8,767 bases of DNA from an uncultured Bacilli bacterium (GCA_944331815.1 CALVIQ010000039.1:1-8767); one strand, 5' to 3'; shown: positions 1 through 6,750, counted from the stretch's first letter. Made by a program: numbers and translations. The notes: generated from the sequence alone by a model not told the origin.

Positions 1-176
1 TCAGTAATTAAACTCCAACAAGGTAACAAATAAAATTATAAAGTCAAAAGTTTTCTCGGCATAAAACATCATATAGACAATATATAGTTTATTCATAAAA
101 AGTTGCACTTGACTTTTTAATTAAAAAGTTACAAATAAAAATATGTTACAAATAAAAATACAAATACAAATAAAAA
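1..176. other. Non-coding AT-rich intergenic region downstream of the operon
   Basis: No credible gene is visible here. The region lies past the terminator of the minus-strand operon and contains three near-identical direct repeats (131-178), an 18-bp perfect palindrome (112-129) and an overlapping hairpin (96-119). It presumably leads to another gene beyond the left edge. A 31-codon minus-strand frame (1-96) has no ribosome site and is not called. I found no convincing promoter on either strand. Confidence 0.6.
96..129. repeat. Overlapping hairpin and 18-bp palindrome
   Basis: Positions 112-129 form a perfect palindrome, ACTTTTTAATTAAAAAGT. Its left arm also pairs with 96-103 (TAAAAAGT) across the 8-nt spacer TGCACTTG, so two mutually exclusive hairpins can form from three arms. 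Read on the minus strand, the second hairpin ends in a TTTTT run, so it could serve as a back-up terminator; alternatively it is an operator for a gene to the left. AT-only palindromes occur by chance in such DNA, but arms of 8 and 9 bp sharing one sequence are more than I would expect. Confidence 0.4.
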
Positions 177-178
177 TA
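131..178. repeat. Three direct copies of ACAAATAAAAATA
   Basis: The 13-mer ACAAATAAAAATA occurs at 131-143, 148-160 and 166-178, with spacers of 4 and 5 nt. A related AAAAATATGTTA follows the first copy and recurs as the left arm of the operon terminator. On the minus strand these copies read as T-rich sequence (TATTTTTATTTGT) directly after the terminator hairpin, so they extend its U-rich tail. They may reflect slippage or partial duplication of the terminator rather than a protein-binding array. Confidence 0.45.
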
Positions 179-205
179 AAAATATGTTAACAAAACATAT
201 TTTTA
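177..205 (-). terminator. Rho-independent-like terminator of the five-gene operon
   Basis: Perfect inverted repeat with 12-bp arms TAAAAATATGTT (177-188) and AACATATTTTTA (194-205) around the 5-nt loop AACAA. On the minus strand the hairpin is followed by TTTTTATTTGTATTTG, a U-rich tail. The right arm contains the TAA stop codon (203-205) of the surface-protein gene. The stem is almost entirely A-T, so it is weaker than a classical GC-rich terminator, but that is usual for genomes of this composition. Confidence 0.6.
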
Positions 206-1411
206 AATTAAACTAGATTTTGATACTATAATAACAGGCACAACTTTACAACTGTCAGTCATTAAACCTTTATAATATTTTGAATTATTATCATCAATTT
301 TTTGATATTGAAATGCACCATCATTATATTCATTATTAATCCAATAACAACTATTCGAAGTTAAATAACTAAATTTAGAATTATTAAATTTATAATATCC
401 ATTATTATTTATTGCATAATTTAATTCAGTATTTAATCTATCTTGGTAATTTAAATTTCCAATTATAACATCAGATAAATTATTTCTTACTAAAACAGAA
501 TTATTAACATCTTTAGAAATAACTGACAATATATCACTCATATTTAATGATTTAGATGTAACTTTCCAATTTTTCGTTATTTCATTTAGAGTAGTAGTGT
601 AATTTTCATATGTACTTATATCAAAACCATTATTTAAATCTGGCAATAACTTAACTGTAGTATCTCCTACTTTATTTCTTGAATCAATTACATAAGTTTT
701 TAAACAAAAAGCACTAACTTGATCACAAACTTTATTATTAACAACATCATACAAAACAATATCACCCAAATTATAATTAATGTCAGATGTTTCGTTAGTA
801 ATCATCATTTGTTCTGCTTTTATTTCGATAACAACTTCTAAAGAAGATCTTATTTTGTAATCAGGATCATTTTGTTTTTTTTGTTGTTCTTCCATATAAA
901 ACTGATATGCTTTATTTCCCCATTCACTATCTAATTCATCATTATTAGAATCAAGTGGCCATGATATAGAAACATTAAACTTACCACTATCACCATGGGC
1001 TAAAGCATAGTCTTTATCTAAACTCATATTAATATGAAATGGATAATCATGAGATAATTTATCAATTAATTCATCATTAGAATTATTATTTAAAACTTCA
1101 TTTAAAACTCTAACTGACTTAATATTATAACTAATTTGAGCATCAGAATCCCCTAAATTAGATATATCAACATCTTTTAATTCAGTATCCATACCAGGAT
1201 GAATATCCGATAATGAAATAACAATTTCATTTGAAACAACTTGTTCACCATTTTTAAATTCAATGTTCCAAGCTTTAATATCAACATCAACAGTAGCGCT
1301 TGATAAACCACTATAAGCAAACCAAGCTAAAGTAATAGAAACAAAAGAAATTGCAACAAAAAATAGCGACATCAAATTTAATTTCAAATATAATTTATGT
1401 TTTCTTTCCAC
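203..1411 (-). CDS. Membrane-anchored/secreted surface protein, probable SipW-type signal peptidase substrate
   Basis: A 402-residue protein with a basic N-terminus (MERKHKLYLK) and one hydrophobic segment (about residues 12-30, ending ITLAWFAYSG), then a wholly hydrophilic, Asn-rich exterior. This is the layout of TasA/camelysin-like proteins, whose signal peptides are cleaved by SipW-type peptidases, and such a peptidase is encoded immediately upstream. Residues about 40-205 look like a beta-sandwich (IKAWNIEF, SLSDIHPGM, ISNLGDSDAQISYNI). A second part (about 215-402) starts at LGDIVLYDV and ends CKVVPVIIVSKSSLI, resembling the 'RPVI.l.KS.L' ending of DUF6273/formylglycine-enzyme-like surface domains of gut Firmicutes. 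Four cysteines (229, 236, 355, 388), all in this second part, could form disulfides outside the cell. The start is GTG at 1411, fixed by AAGGAG 8 nt upstream. It is the last gene of the operon. Surface location is well supported; the fold assignments are inference. Confidence 0.75.
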   Translation of the reverse strand: MERKHKLYLKLNLMSLFFVAISFVSITLAWFAYSGLSSATVDVDIKAWNIEFKNGEQVVSNEIVISLSDIHPGMDTELKDVDISNLGDSDAQISYNIKSVRVLNEVLNNNSNDELIDKLSHDYPFHINMSLDKDYALAHGDSGKFNVSISWPLDSNNDELDSEWGNKAYQFYMEEQQKKQNDPDYKIRSSLEVVIEIKAEQMMITNETSDINYNLGDIVLYDVVNNKVCDQVSAFCLKTYVIDSRNKVGDTTVKLLPDLNNGFDISTYENYTTTLNEITKNWKVTSKSLNMSDILSVISKDVNNSVLVRNNLSDVIIGNLNYQDRLNTELNYAINNNGYYKFNNSKFSYLTSNSCYWINNEYNDGAFQYQKIDDNNSKYYKGLMTDSCKVVPVIIVSKSSLI

Positions 1412-1419
1412 TGTTACAA

Positions 1420-1425
1420 CTCCTT
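1420..1425 (-). promoter_or_regulatory. Ribosome binding site fixing a GTG start
   Basis: AAGGAG on the minus strand lies 8 nt before GTG at 1409-1411. No ATG lies at a comparable distance; the next Met codon is residue 14, inside the hydrophobic segment. It is one of the strongest ribosome sites in the window and sits in the 19-nt gap after the signal peptidase gene, so the surface protein is probably translated independently and strongly. Confidence 0.75.
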
Positions 1426-1430
1426 TTCTT

Positions 1431-1985
1431 TTACGCTTTTTTTCTTCTTTTTTCTTCTTTTTCTAACATTGTCATAAGTATTTCAGAACCAATTATATAT
1501 AAAAGTGGTATAAATATTAGAAAAAACATTCCAAATTTTGTAGCAACTATTTTATATATAAATGATAATATTATAGGTTTATAAATAATTTTACCATAAA
1601 CTTGACTCTCATAAACTATTGGATCCGGTGCATCGTTTGCAATACCTTGTGTATGAAAAATGTATTTTCCATCTTCATCTTGTTCAATATTAATAACTTC
1701 ATGAGTTACAACTTTTCCAGCTAAAGTACCTTGCTTACCTAAATATGAAATTGCATCACCTATTTTAATTTTAGAAGGATCAATTTCTTTAGCAATTAAA
1801 ACATCACCTATTTTATATTTTGGATCCATACTTCCAGATACAACCGTAAACATTCTAAAACTTAAAAATGATATTTTATTATTACTAAATCTTTGTAAAG
1901 CAACTACTAACAAAAATAAAATAATAAATATTGCAACAAATATATTTAAAATTGTTTTAATTATTTTAAAAGCTTTATTATTCAT
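1431..1985 (-). CDS. SipW/ER-type signal peptidase I (stand-alone)
   Basis: Membrane-bound serine protease that removes signal peptides from exported proteins; the likely client is the adjacent surface protein. Length is 184 residues from ATG 1985 (187 from an in-frame GTG at 1994), normal for the SipW/Sec11 family. Order of parts: TM helix (about 12-30), catalytic serine in VVSGSMDP (Ser52), VTHEV with the histidine base (His95), the loop TQGIANDAPDP with the probable catalytic Asp (Asp121), a second hydrophobic stretch (about 140-172), and a basic C-terminal tail (EKEEKRRKKA). The His in place of a general-base Lys marks the archaeal/ER type. Odd: the usual KGD of this loop is QGI, losing a conserved Asp. 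The upstream gene's stop (1994-1996) lies 8 nt before the ATG, without a good ribosome site, which suggests translational coupling. I prefer ATG because the GTG has no ribosome site. Confidence 0.88.
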   Translation of the reverse strand: MNNKAFKIIKTILNIFVAIFIILFLLVVALQRFSNNKISFLSFRMFTVVSGSMDPKYKIGDVLIAKEIDPSKIKIGDAISYLGKQGTLAGKVVTHEVINIEQDEDGKYIFHTQGIANDAPDPIVYESQVYGKIIYKPIILSFIYKIVATKFGMFFLIFIPLLYIIGSEILMTMLEKEEKRRKKA

Positions 1986-1993
1986 ATTAACCA

Positions 1994-3118
1994 CTACAAG
2001 TATTCTTGTGCCCTTTCTAAGTATTCTTCCATCGCATTTTTAAATTTTTTCTTAACATCATCTATACCAACTAATCGTTCACTCTTATCTTTTTTTATTT
2101 CTTTAGCAATCATATTTAATAATTCTTCATCGGTTATTTCTATACCAGCACTTAATAATAAATCAACAATTCTTCTAATTTCTTCTTTTAACAATAAAAC
2201 TGCGTTTTTAGCCATTTTTTTCTTTTGTTCTCTTTTAGAAGGTACTAAAGAATCTAAAACTAAATAATCTATTAAGAATGAATGATCCAAAAATCCTTTT
2301 AATACATCATTACCATTATCAGTATCATTTTCTTTTGTATCCTCATCATCTTCAAATTTTAATAAATATTCCCATAGTTTAACTGCTATTCTGAAATTTG
2401 GATTCTTTAAAATGATATTAGTTTTCTTAATTGGTGGCTTTATGAATGATACATGTGCTTTATCTAAAGCTTTATACATTTCACTTCTTTGCCAACTAGA
2501 AATATATTCTTTAATTCGTTTAATTCTAGCTTTAATTTTTTTTATTTCATCTTTAATTTTTTTATCAACTTTAGCAGTTGGTAAAGTTTCTGATGTGACT
2601 TTTAATTCAATATCTATTTTTTCAAAATCTGTTACTGTTTTTGCTGAATACTCTAATACTTTATCATCACTTAATTCAAAATTATTAAGTAATTCCTCTT
2701 TTTCTAAAACAAATTTTAATAATGAATCTATTAGAGTGTAGAGAAACCTATTTTCATATATATTATAGGTTTCTTCATTTCTAACATCTAATATTTTTTT
2801 TGGTTCAACACTTTTTGTTTTCTTATCAACTTTATTAATATATTCAGTATGTTTACTTAAATCTTTAATACTTGCCACAGTAATTTTTTTTGATTTTTCT
2901 ATTTTAACAGTATTTTCTTCTCTAATAAGTGCGATTTTAGGTTGTCTTACAATAATATCAATATATGGACAAGCATCTTCTATTACATCAACCCAATCAA
3001 AAGATACTAAATTACCTTCATAATCAGATTTAAAAAACATCTCAGAACCCAATTTTTTTAAAAATATATCAGTTCTATCTTTTACTTCTTTTTCAACTTC
3101 ACATTTAAAATTGTCCAT
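1994..3118 (-). CDS. DUF2357 / McrC-N-terminal-like protein lacking a visible nuclease domain
   Basis: A 374-residue predicted cytoplasmic protein without membrane segments. The signature EETYNIYENRFLYTLIDSLL (about 115-134) matches the ENRF motif of DUF2357, the region that resembles the McrC N-terminal domain. A central charged coiled coil (about 184-205) is followed by KPPIKKTNIILKNPNFRIAVKLW (two parts, 227-249), another element typical of McrC/DUF2357 proteins ('..np.Yr.a..lw'). In the family this part docks on a McrB-like hexamer and stimulates its nucleotide hydrolysis, and it is usually followed by a PD-(D/E)xK nuclease. Here the rest (about 270-374) is helical and Lys/Glu-rich with no recognisable PD...(D/E)xK pattern, so I infer a nuclease-free partner of the McrB-like ATPase encoded 17 nt upstream. 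ATG at 3118 follows a GGGGTTGAT ribosome site. DUF2357 assignment is probable; function is inferred. Confidence 0.72.
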   Translation of the reverse strand: MDNFKCEVEKEVKDRTDIFLKKLGSEMFFKSDYEGNLVSFDWVDVIEDACPYIDIIVRQPKIALIREENTVKIEKSKKITVASIKDLSKHTEYINKVDKKTKSVEPKKILDVRNEETYNIYENRFLYTLIDSLLKFVLEKEELLNNFELSDDKVLEYSAKTVTDFEKIDIELKVTSETLPTAKVDKKIKDEIKKIKARIKRIKEYISSWQRSEMYKALDKAHVSFIKPPIKKTNIILKNPNFRIAVKLWEYLLKFEDDEDTKENDTDNGNDVLKGFLDHSFLIDYLVLDSLVPSKREQKKKMAKNAVLLLKEEIRRIVDLLLSAGIEITDEELLNMIAKEIKKDKSERLVGIDDVKKKFKNAMEEYLERAQEYL

Positions 3119-3121
3119 ATA

Positions 3122-3134
3122 ATATCAACCCCTA
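3122..3134 (-). promoter_or_regulatory. Ribosome binding site, GGGGTTGAT variant
   Basis: Minus-strand TAGGGGTTGATAT ends 3 nt before the ATG of the DUF2357 gene and lies in the 17-nt gap after the ATPase stop codon. It is nearly identical to the site before the fused signal peptidase gene (6712-6723). It can pair with the anti-Shine-Dalgarno sequence as an extended AGG..GTTGAT variant. Confidence 0.55.
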
Positions 3135-3135
3135 A

Positions 3136-4662
3136 CTATATGCTTTTCTTAAGATTTTGTAAATATGCAATACATTCTTTCATTACATCTTTACCGAATT
3201 TTTTATTCAAATAAGAAATAAATGGATCAATTTCATCTCTTAATAAAGCAACACTTAATTGATCAAATTTCCTTAATATTTTTTTAGCAATAAAGTAATC
3301 AATAGCTTCTATTTCTTTACCACCACATGCTACATAAACAGGAGTAAATACTCCTAATTGTTTCATAATACGATTACCAAAAGCAATTCTAAAATGTTCA
3401 ATAACGTAATCATCTATTTCTCCAACATAATTTAATCCTTTATCAGATAATGGATATTTTTCAACCGCATCAGCAAACAAACTATCTAAATAACTTGAAT
3501 TAATTTTTACTACATCTTGTTCACGACATTTAAATGGATCTACTTTAGTATTAATATCAATAGGCATTGCTCTATCATATACTTTATCAGTAACCATAAA
3601 TGTTGAATCATCATTATTAATAGTACCAATATACCAAAGATTTCCTGGTAATTTAATTTTTCCTTTAATTAATTTTTTAGGATCATCTGGCCAAGCACTA
3701 GGTACTAAATCTACTAACCATTCATCACGACTAGGCATTTCAAGAATTGATAATAGATCTGCAAAATAATATTCAACACGAGCTAAGTTCATTTCATCTA
3801 AAATAATGGTATGAACATCATCATCAAATGAAGCAGCATATATTTCACCTAAAGCTTTAGTTTCATTGAACTTTTTTGTAAATTCATTAAAATATCCTAA
3901 GAAATCTGATTTATCTCTCCAAGATGGTTCAACAGAAGATACACAAGCATCCATTCCCATAAATTTTCCCCAAGCATACGCTAAGGAAGTTTTACCTGTA
4001 CCAGAGATACCTTGTAAAATAATTAACTTACCACAAGCTAAACCACCAAAGAAAGGTCTTAAAATTGAAAAATCATAATATAAATGTAATTGACTAGCTG
4101 CAAAACATCTAAAATCATCAATTAATTGTGCTAAAGTTGTATCATTTTCATATTTTTTAATTTTATAACCTTCAAATTGTTCATCAATAGCCACCAATTT
4201 AGGAAATCTAATTCCTTTAATAGCTTCATCTTCTTCAGGTTTTTCCTCTTCTTTGTTTTCTTCAGTTTCTTCTTCAGGATTAATTCCTAATTGAGAAACT
4301 TTCATAGCCATTAATTCTTCTCTTTCTTTCATTAACTTTCTAACTTGATCATTTAAATTACCAATCTCAGTTAACAATTCATCTTTACTTAAATTATTAT
4401 TTAATTTTCTTATTATTTTTTTAACTAGTAAGAAAATCAATAATGCTATTAATAAGACAATTATTATTAAGCAAACAACACACATAACAACGAATACTTT
4501 TTCATTGCCATTAAAACTGTCTTTATAACTTTCAATTATTTTAGCGTAATCACTAAAACTAAACATTTGTTTAATACCATTAATAAATCCTTTAAAGGCA
4601 TTAAACAATCCATCAAAAAAGATAGATATAAATTCGTAAAAAAATCTTAAAAATGTATTCAT
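3136..4662 (-). CDS. Membrane-anchored McrB-family AAA+ ATPase
   Basis: A 508-residue protein. The N-terminal 30 residues are aromatic-rich and amphipathic, then one strong TM helix (about 56-80) followed by KKIIRK, so the C-terminal part is cytoplasmic by the positive-inside rule. A short coiled coil (about 90-120) and a Glu-rich linker (129-147) precede the AAA+ module. Walker A is GISGTGKT (218-225), VEPSWRDKSDFLGYFN (244-259) is the McrB-family 'psW.d..dllGy.n' segment, Walker B is TIILDEMNLARVEYYF (285-300) with Asp289/Glu290, and sensor 1 with the arginine-finger region is GTINNDDSTF...VYDRA (346-365). These motifs are the McrB/GTP- or ATP-hydrolysing clade. The N-terminal DNA-binding domain of McrB is absent and replaced by the membrane anchor. 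Its ribosome site GGGGAG lies in the last codons of the upstream gene, whose stop is 3 nt away, so translation is coupled. It probably forms a hexamer with the DUF2357 protein as partner (inference). Confidence 0.87.
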   Translation of the reverse strand: MNTFLRFFYEFISIFFDGLFNAFKGFINGIKQMFSFSDYAKIIESYKDSFNGNEKVFVVMCVVCLIIIVLLIALLIFLLVKKIIRKLNNNLSKDELLTEIGNLNDQVRKLMKEREELMAMKVSQLGINPEEETEENKEEEKPEEDEAIKGIRFPKLVAIDEQFEGYKIKKYENDTTLAQLIDDFRCFAASQLHLYYDFSILRPFFGGLACGKLIILQGISGTGKTSLAYAWGKFMGMDACVSSVEPSWRDKSDFLGYFNEFTKKFNETKALGEIYAASFDDDVHTIILDEMNLARVEYYFADLLSILEMPSRDEWLVDLVPSAWPDDPKKLIKGKIKLPGNLWYIGTINNDDSTFMVTDKVYDRAMPIDINTKVDPFKCREQDVVKINSSYLDSLFADAVEKYPLSDKGLNYVGEIDDYVIEHFRIAFGNRIMKQLGVFTPVYVACGGKEIEAIDYFIAKKILRKFDQLSVALLRDEIDPFISYLNKKFGKDVMKECIAYLQNLKKSI

Positions 4663-4665
4663 AAA

Positions 4666-6708
4666 CTACTCTCCCCAATAACTTCCTATTTTACTTGCTA
4701 TATCATCATAAGCAATTTTATTGTGTAATTCTTCTTTAATTGATGATAAAACATCAATTGATTCAAACATTTTCCCTTTTACTCTTTTATCGATAAATAT
4801 GTATTCCATTGCTTCAACAATTCCTTGATCTTTTGCTTTAACTGCTGAAGTTTGTAAATCAACGGCAAATCTATATCCATCTTTAATTAATGATTTTATA
4901 ACCTTTTTATTCTTTGATAATTCTTCATATTGCGCTAAAACAATAATATTATTTTTAGCATATTCATCACCAAACAAATTAAATATTTTATCTAACTTAT
5001 TAGATTTAGTATATAAACTTTCTGGTATATAGAATATATATTTTTTATTAAAATCAGCATTCAACATATCTTTAACAACTTGTACCAATAATAATGTTAA
5101 TAAAACTTCTATTTTGTCTTCAGCAACAATGCCATCATAATATGTTTTATCTACAATATAATCACTATATACTTTACTAAAATTGATATTATGATTTAAT
5201 TCAACGGCATAAGCATTTTTTATTGATAAATTATTATAATTCAATTCAAATAAACTTGTTTCTAATTTTTCAATTGCTTCTTTAACAACTGATTTATAAG
5301 TTTTTTGAATTTTTAATATACTACTAATCATAGTATTCATTGTTTTTGGATCAACTTCAGTTCCAATTAATTTAACCATCTTATTTTTATAAGTTTGTTT
5401 TTTTATTTTAGTATCATCTATAACTAAATATGTGTGTTCTAAATGCATAATCAAAGTAAATATATTAGTGTATTTTTTAACCTTCTCGCTATATTTATTA
5501 TCAGTACCTTTATATGCTTTAATCATCTTTTCAGCTGATTCTTTTAATGCATTTTCAATTCTAGTATTCATATTACGGCCATTATATTCAACATTGACAT
5601 CTCCGCAATAATTATAATATTTACCATCAATATATACTTTTAAGAAGTTTTCTCTAATTGTTGCTTCATTAGTTTTTAAAGATTCATCATTGTTTAAAAC
5701 TTCAATAATTTCCTTTATTTCTTCTTCTTTCATAAACATAATTTTTTCAATTATATTTTTGAATTTTTTCTTTTTGTTTTGTAACATTTCTAATTTTAAT
5801 TCAACTTCATCAACTTTAGGTTCTTCTTCTTTTTCTACAACAACTGGTTGTTCTTCTTCAATTTCAATTTTTTTGGCATAAGCATTTTCAATTTCATCCT
5901 TATCAACTTGAATCATTCTAAAATACATAGTTTTATCTAAATCTTCAGCTTCTAAAGGCTTTAAATCAGTAATTGTTTCATCAATTTGGTCATTTTTTAC
6001 CTCTTCAACTTTAGTAACTTTTACTTCTTCAACTTCTTCTTTTATATTATTTTGAATTTTTTCTGGTTCTAATTTTTCTTTAATATATTCATCATTAACT
6101 ACTTTTTTATTATTCTTTTTAATTAATTTAATAATATTTTTTATAAATATTTTTATTTTTTTAACCACATTTGCCATAAATACATCAAACTTTTTCATAT
6201 CTTTTTCCTTCTTATTCTTCTTAATTGTTAATGTTACTAAATAAACTGTAATAATAATTGCAACTAAAACATAAGGATTAAATATTGTTTTTTTAAATAT
6301 ACCAAAAGCAGGTAATACTTTAACAACTTTTCCAACTATTTGTTCTTGTGTAATTGGATCATCCTTAGCATCATTAGCATCACCTTTCGTTACATAAGTA
6401 CCTTGGTATGCTTCAATAACTCTATGAGTTATAAATTCACCATCTTGTTTAAATGTAATAATATCATCTAATTTTATATTTTTAGAATACTTAACAACAA
6501 TCCAATCGCCAGGTTCAACTGCTTCTCCCATACTTCCTGTCTGCACTTCAAATACAGAATAGCCAAAAAAACTAGAGTAATCATTACCTAATAATTTGAC
6601 TTGGATATTGTTATATATAGAAATTAGTAAAACTATTCCAAAAATAAAAATCAATATATTTAAACCGATATTGGCAACTTTTTCTAAAATTTTACCTTTA
6701 TTTACCAT
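4666..6708 (-). CDS. SipW-type signal peptidase fused to a large cytoplasmic extension
   Basis: A 680-residue protein, more than three times the usual 180-190 for this peptidase family. Residues 1-165 are a complete SipW/ER-type peptidase: TM helix (about 14-31), catalytic serine in VQTGSMGEAVEPGD (Ser59), ITHRV with His95, the loop TKGDANDAKDDP (Asp110 and Asp116, the latter the probable catalytic Asp), and a second TM helix (about 145-162) followed by KKNKKEKD. By analogy with SipW topology everything after this is cytoplasmic: a Lys-rich stretch (166-202), a Glu/Lys/Val-rich low-complexity linker (205-305), a helical region (305-490) and a C-terminal alpha/beta region (about 500-655). The latter has the pattern IKSLIKDGYRFAVDL then MEYIFIDK, like the 'L...G...alDDFG ... 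d.iKiD' core of EAL domains but without the catalytic residues and truncated. First gene of its operon, 43 nt after the -10 box. Peptidase: certain. EAL relation: tentative. Confidence 0.85.
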   Translation of the reverse strand: MVNKGKILEKVANIGLNILIFIFGIVLLISIYNNIQVKLLGNDYSSFFGYSVFEVQTGSMGEAVEPGDWIVVKYSKNIKLDDIITFKQDGEFITHRVIEAYQGTYVTKGDANDAKDDPITQEQIVGKVVKVLPAFGIFKKTIFNPYVLVAIIITVYLVTLTIKKNKKEKDMKKFDVFMANVVKKIKIFIKNIIKLIKKNNKKVVNDEYIKEKLEPEKIQNNIKEEVEEVKVTKVEEVKNDQIDETITDLKPLEAEDLDKTMYFRMIQVDKDEIENAYAKKIEIEEEQPVVVEKEEEPKVDEVELKLEMLQNKKKKFKNIIEKIMFMKEEEIKEIIEVLNNDESLKTNEATIRENFLKVYIDGKYYNYCGDVNVEYNGRNMNTRIENALKESAEKMIKAYKGTDNKYSEKVKKYTNIFTLIMHLEHTYLVIDDTKIKKQTYKNKMVKLIGTEVDPKTMNTMISSILKIQKTYKSVVKEAIEKLETSLFELNYNNLSIKNAYAVELNHNINFSKVYSDYIVDKTYYDGIVAEDKIEVLLTLLLVQVVKDMLNADFNKKYIFYIPESLYTKSNKLDKIFNLFGDEYAKNNIIVLAQYEELSKNKKVIKSLIKDGYRFAVDLQTSAVKAKDQGIVEAMEYIFIDKRVKGKMFESIDVLSSIKEELHNKIAYDDIASKIGSYWGE
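4671..4676 (-). promoter_or_regulatory. Ribosome binding site inside the upstream gene
   Basis: Minus-strand GGGGAG, 8 nt before the ATG (4660-4662) of the McrB-like gene, is formed by the last codons (Trp-Gly-Glu) of the fused signal peptidase gene. The stop TAG (4666-4668) lies between the site and the start, so ribosomes finishing the peptidase can reinitiate on the ATPase. The arrangement suggests fixed stoichiometry between the two proteins. Confidence 0.65.
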
Positions 6709-6711
6709 ACT

Positions 6712-6723
6712 ATATCAACCCTA
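6712..6723 (-). promoter_or_regulatory. Ribosome binding site, GGGTTGAT variant
   Basis: Minus-strand TAGGGTTGATAT, 3 nt before the ATG at 6706-6708 with GGG 10 nt upstream. The same sequence, with one extra G, precedes the DUF2357 gene. It supports the chosen start of the fused signal peptidase. Confidence 0.5.
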
Positions 6724-6750
6724 TCTTCGACTCTTTTCTTACTATATATA

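Noticed and set aside
1..96. Minus-strand 31-residue frame beginning MNKLYIVYMMFYAEK
   Set aside because: No ribosome site, start lies in a hairpin arm, and it would be the only frame here ending in TGA. A hydrophobic microprotein cannot be excluded, but there is no positive evidence.
109..137. Plus-strand TTGACT as a possible -35 box
   Set aside because: No acceptable -10 box at 16-18 nt, and it would fire into the 3' end of the convergent operon.
1351..1584. Plus-strand 77-codon frame with hydrophobic residues
   Set aside because: It lies antisense over the junction of the signal peptidase and surface-protein genes; the hydrophobic look is the complement of A-rich codons. No ribosome site.
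2412..2741. Plus-strand 109-codon frame
   Set aside because: Fully inside and antisense to the DUF2357 gene; composition is Ser/Leu/Ile/Phe-rich as expected for a shadow of Lys/Glu-rich coding sequence.
3866..4078. Plus-strand 70-codon frame
   Set aside because: Antisense to the Walker A region of the McrB-like ATPase, which is clearly the real gene.
3136..4662. Idea that this is a MoxR- or FtsH-type AAA+ protein
   Set aside because: The psW.D..dfLGYfN segment and DEMNLARVEYYF Walker B are McrB-family features; there is no zinc protease domain as in FtsH.
1994..4662. Calling this a functional type IV McrBC restriction system
   Set aside because: No DNA-reader domain, no visible PD-(D/E)xK nuclease, and the ATPase is membrane-anchored, so modified-DNA cleavage is not supported.
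5690..5881. Plus-strand 63-codon Ser/Ile/Phe-rich frame
   Set aside because: Antisense shadow of the Glu/Lys-rich linker of the fused signal peptidase.
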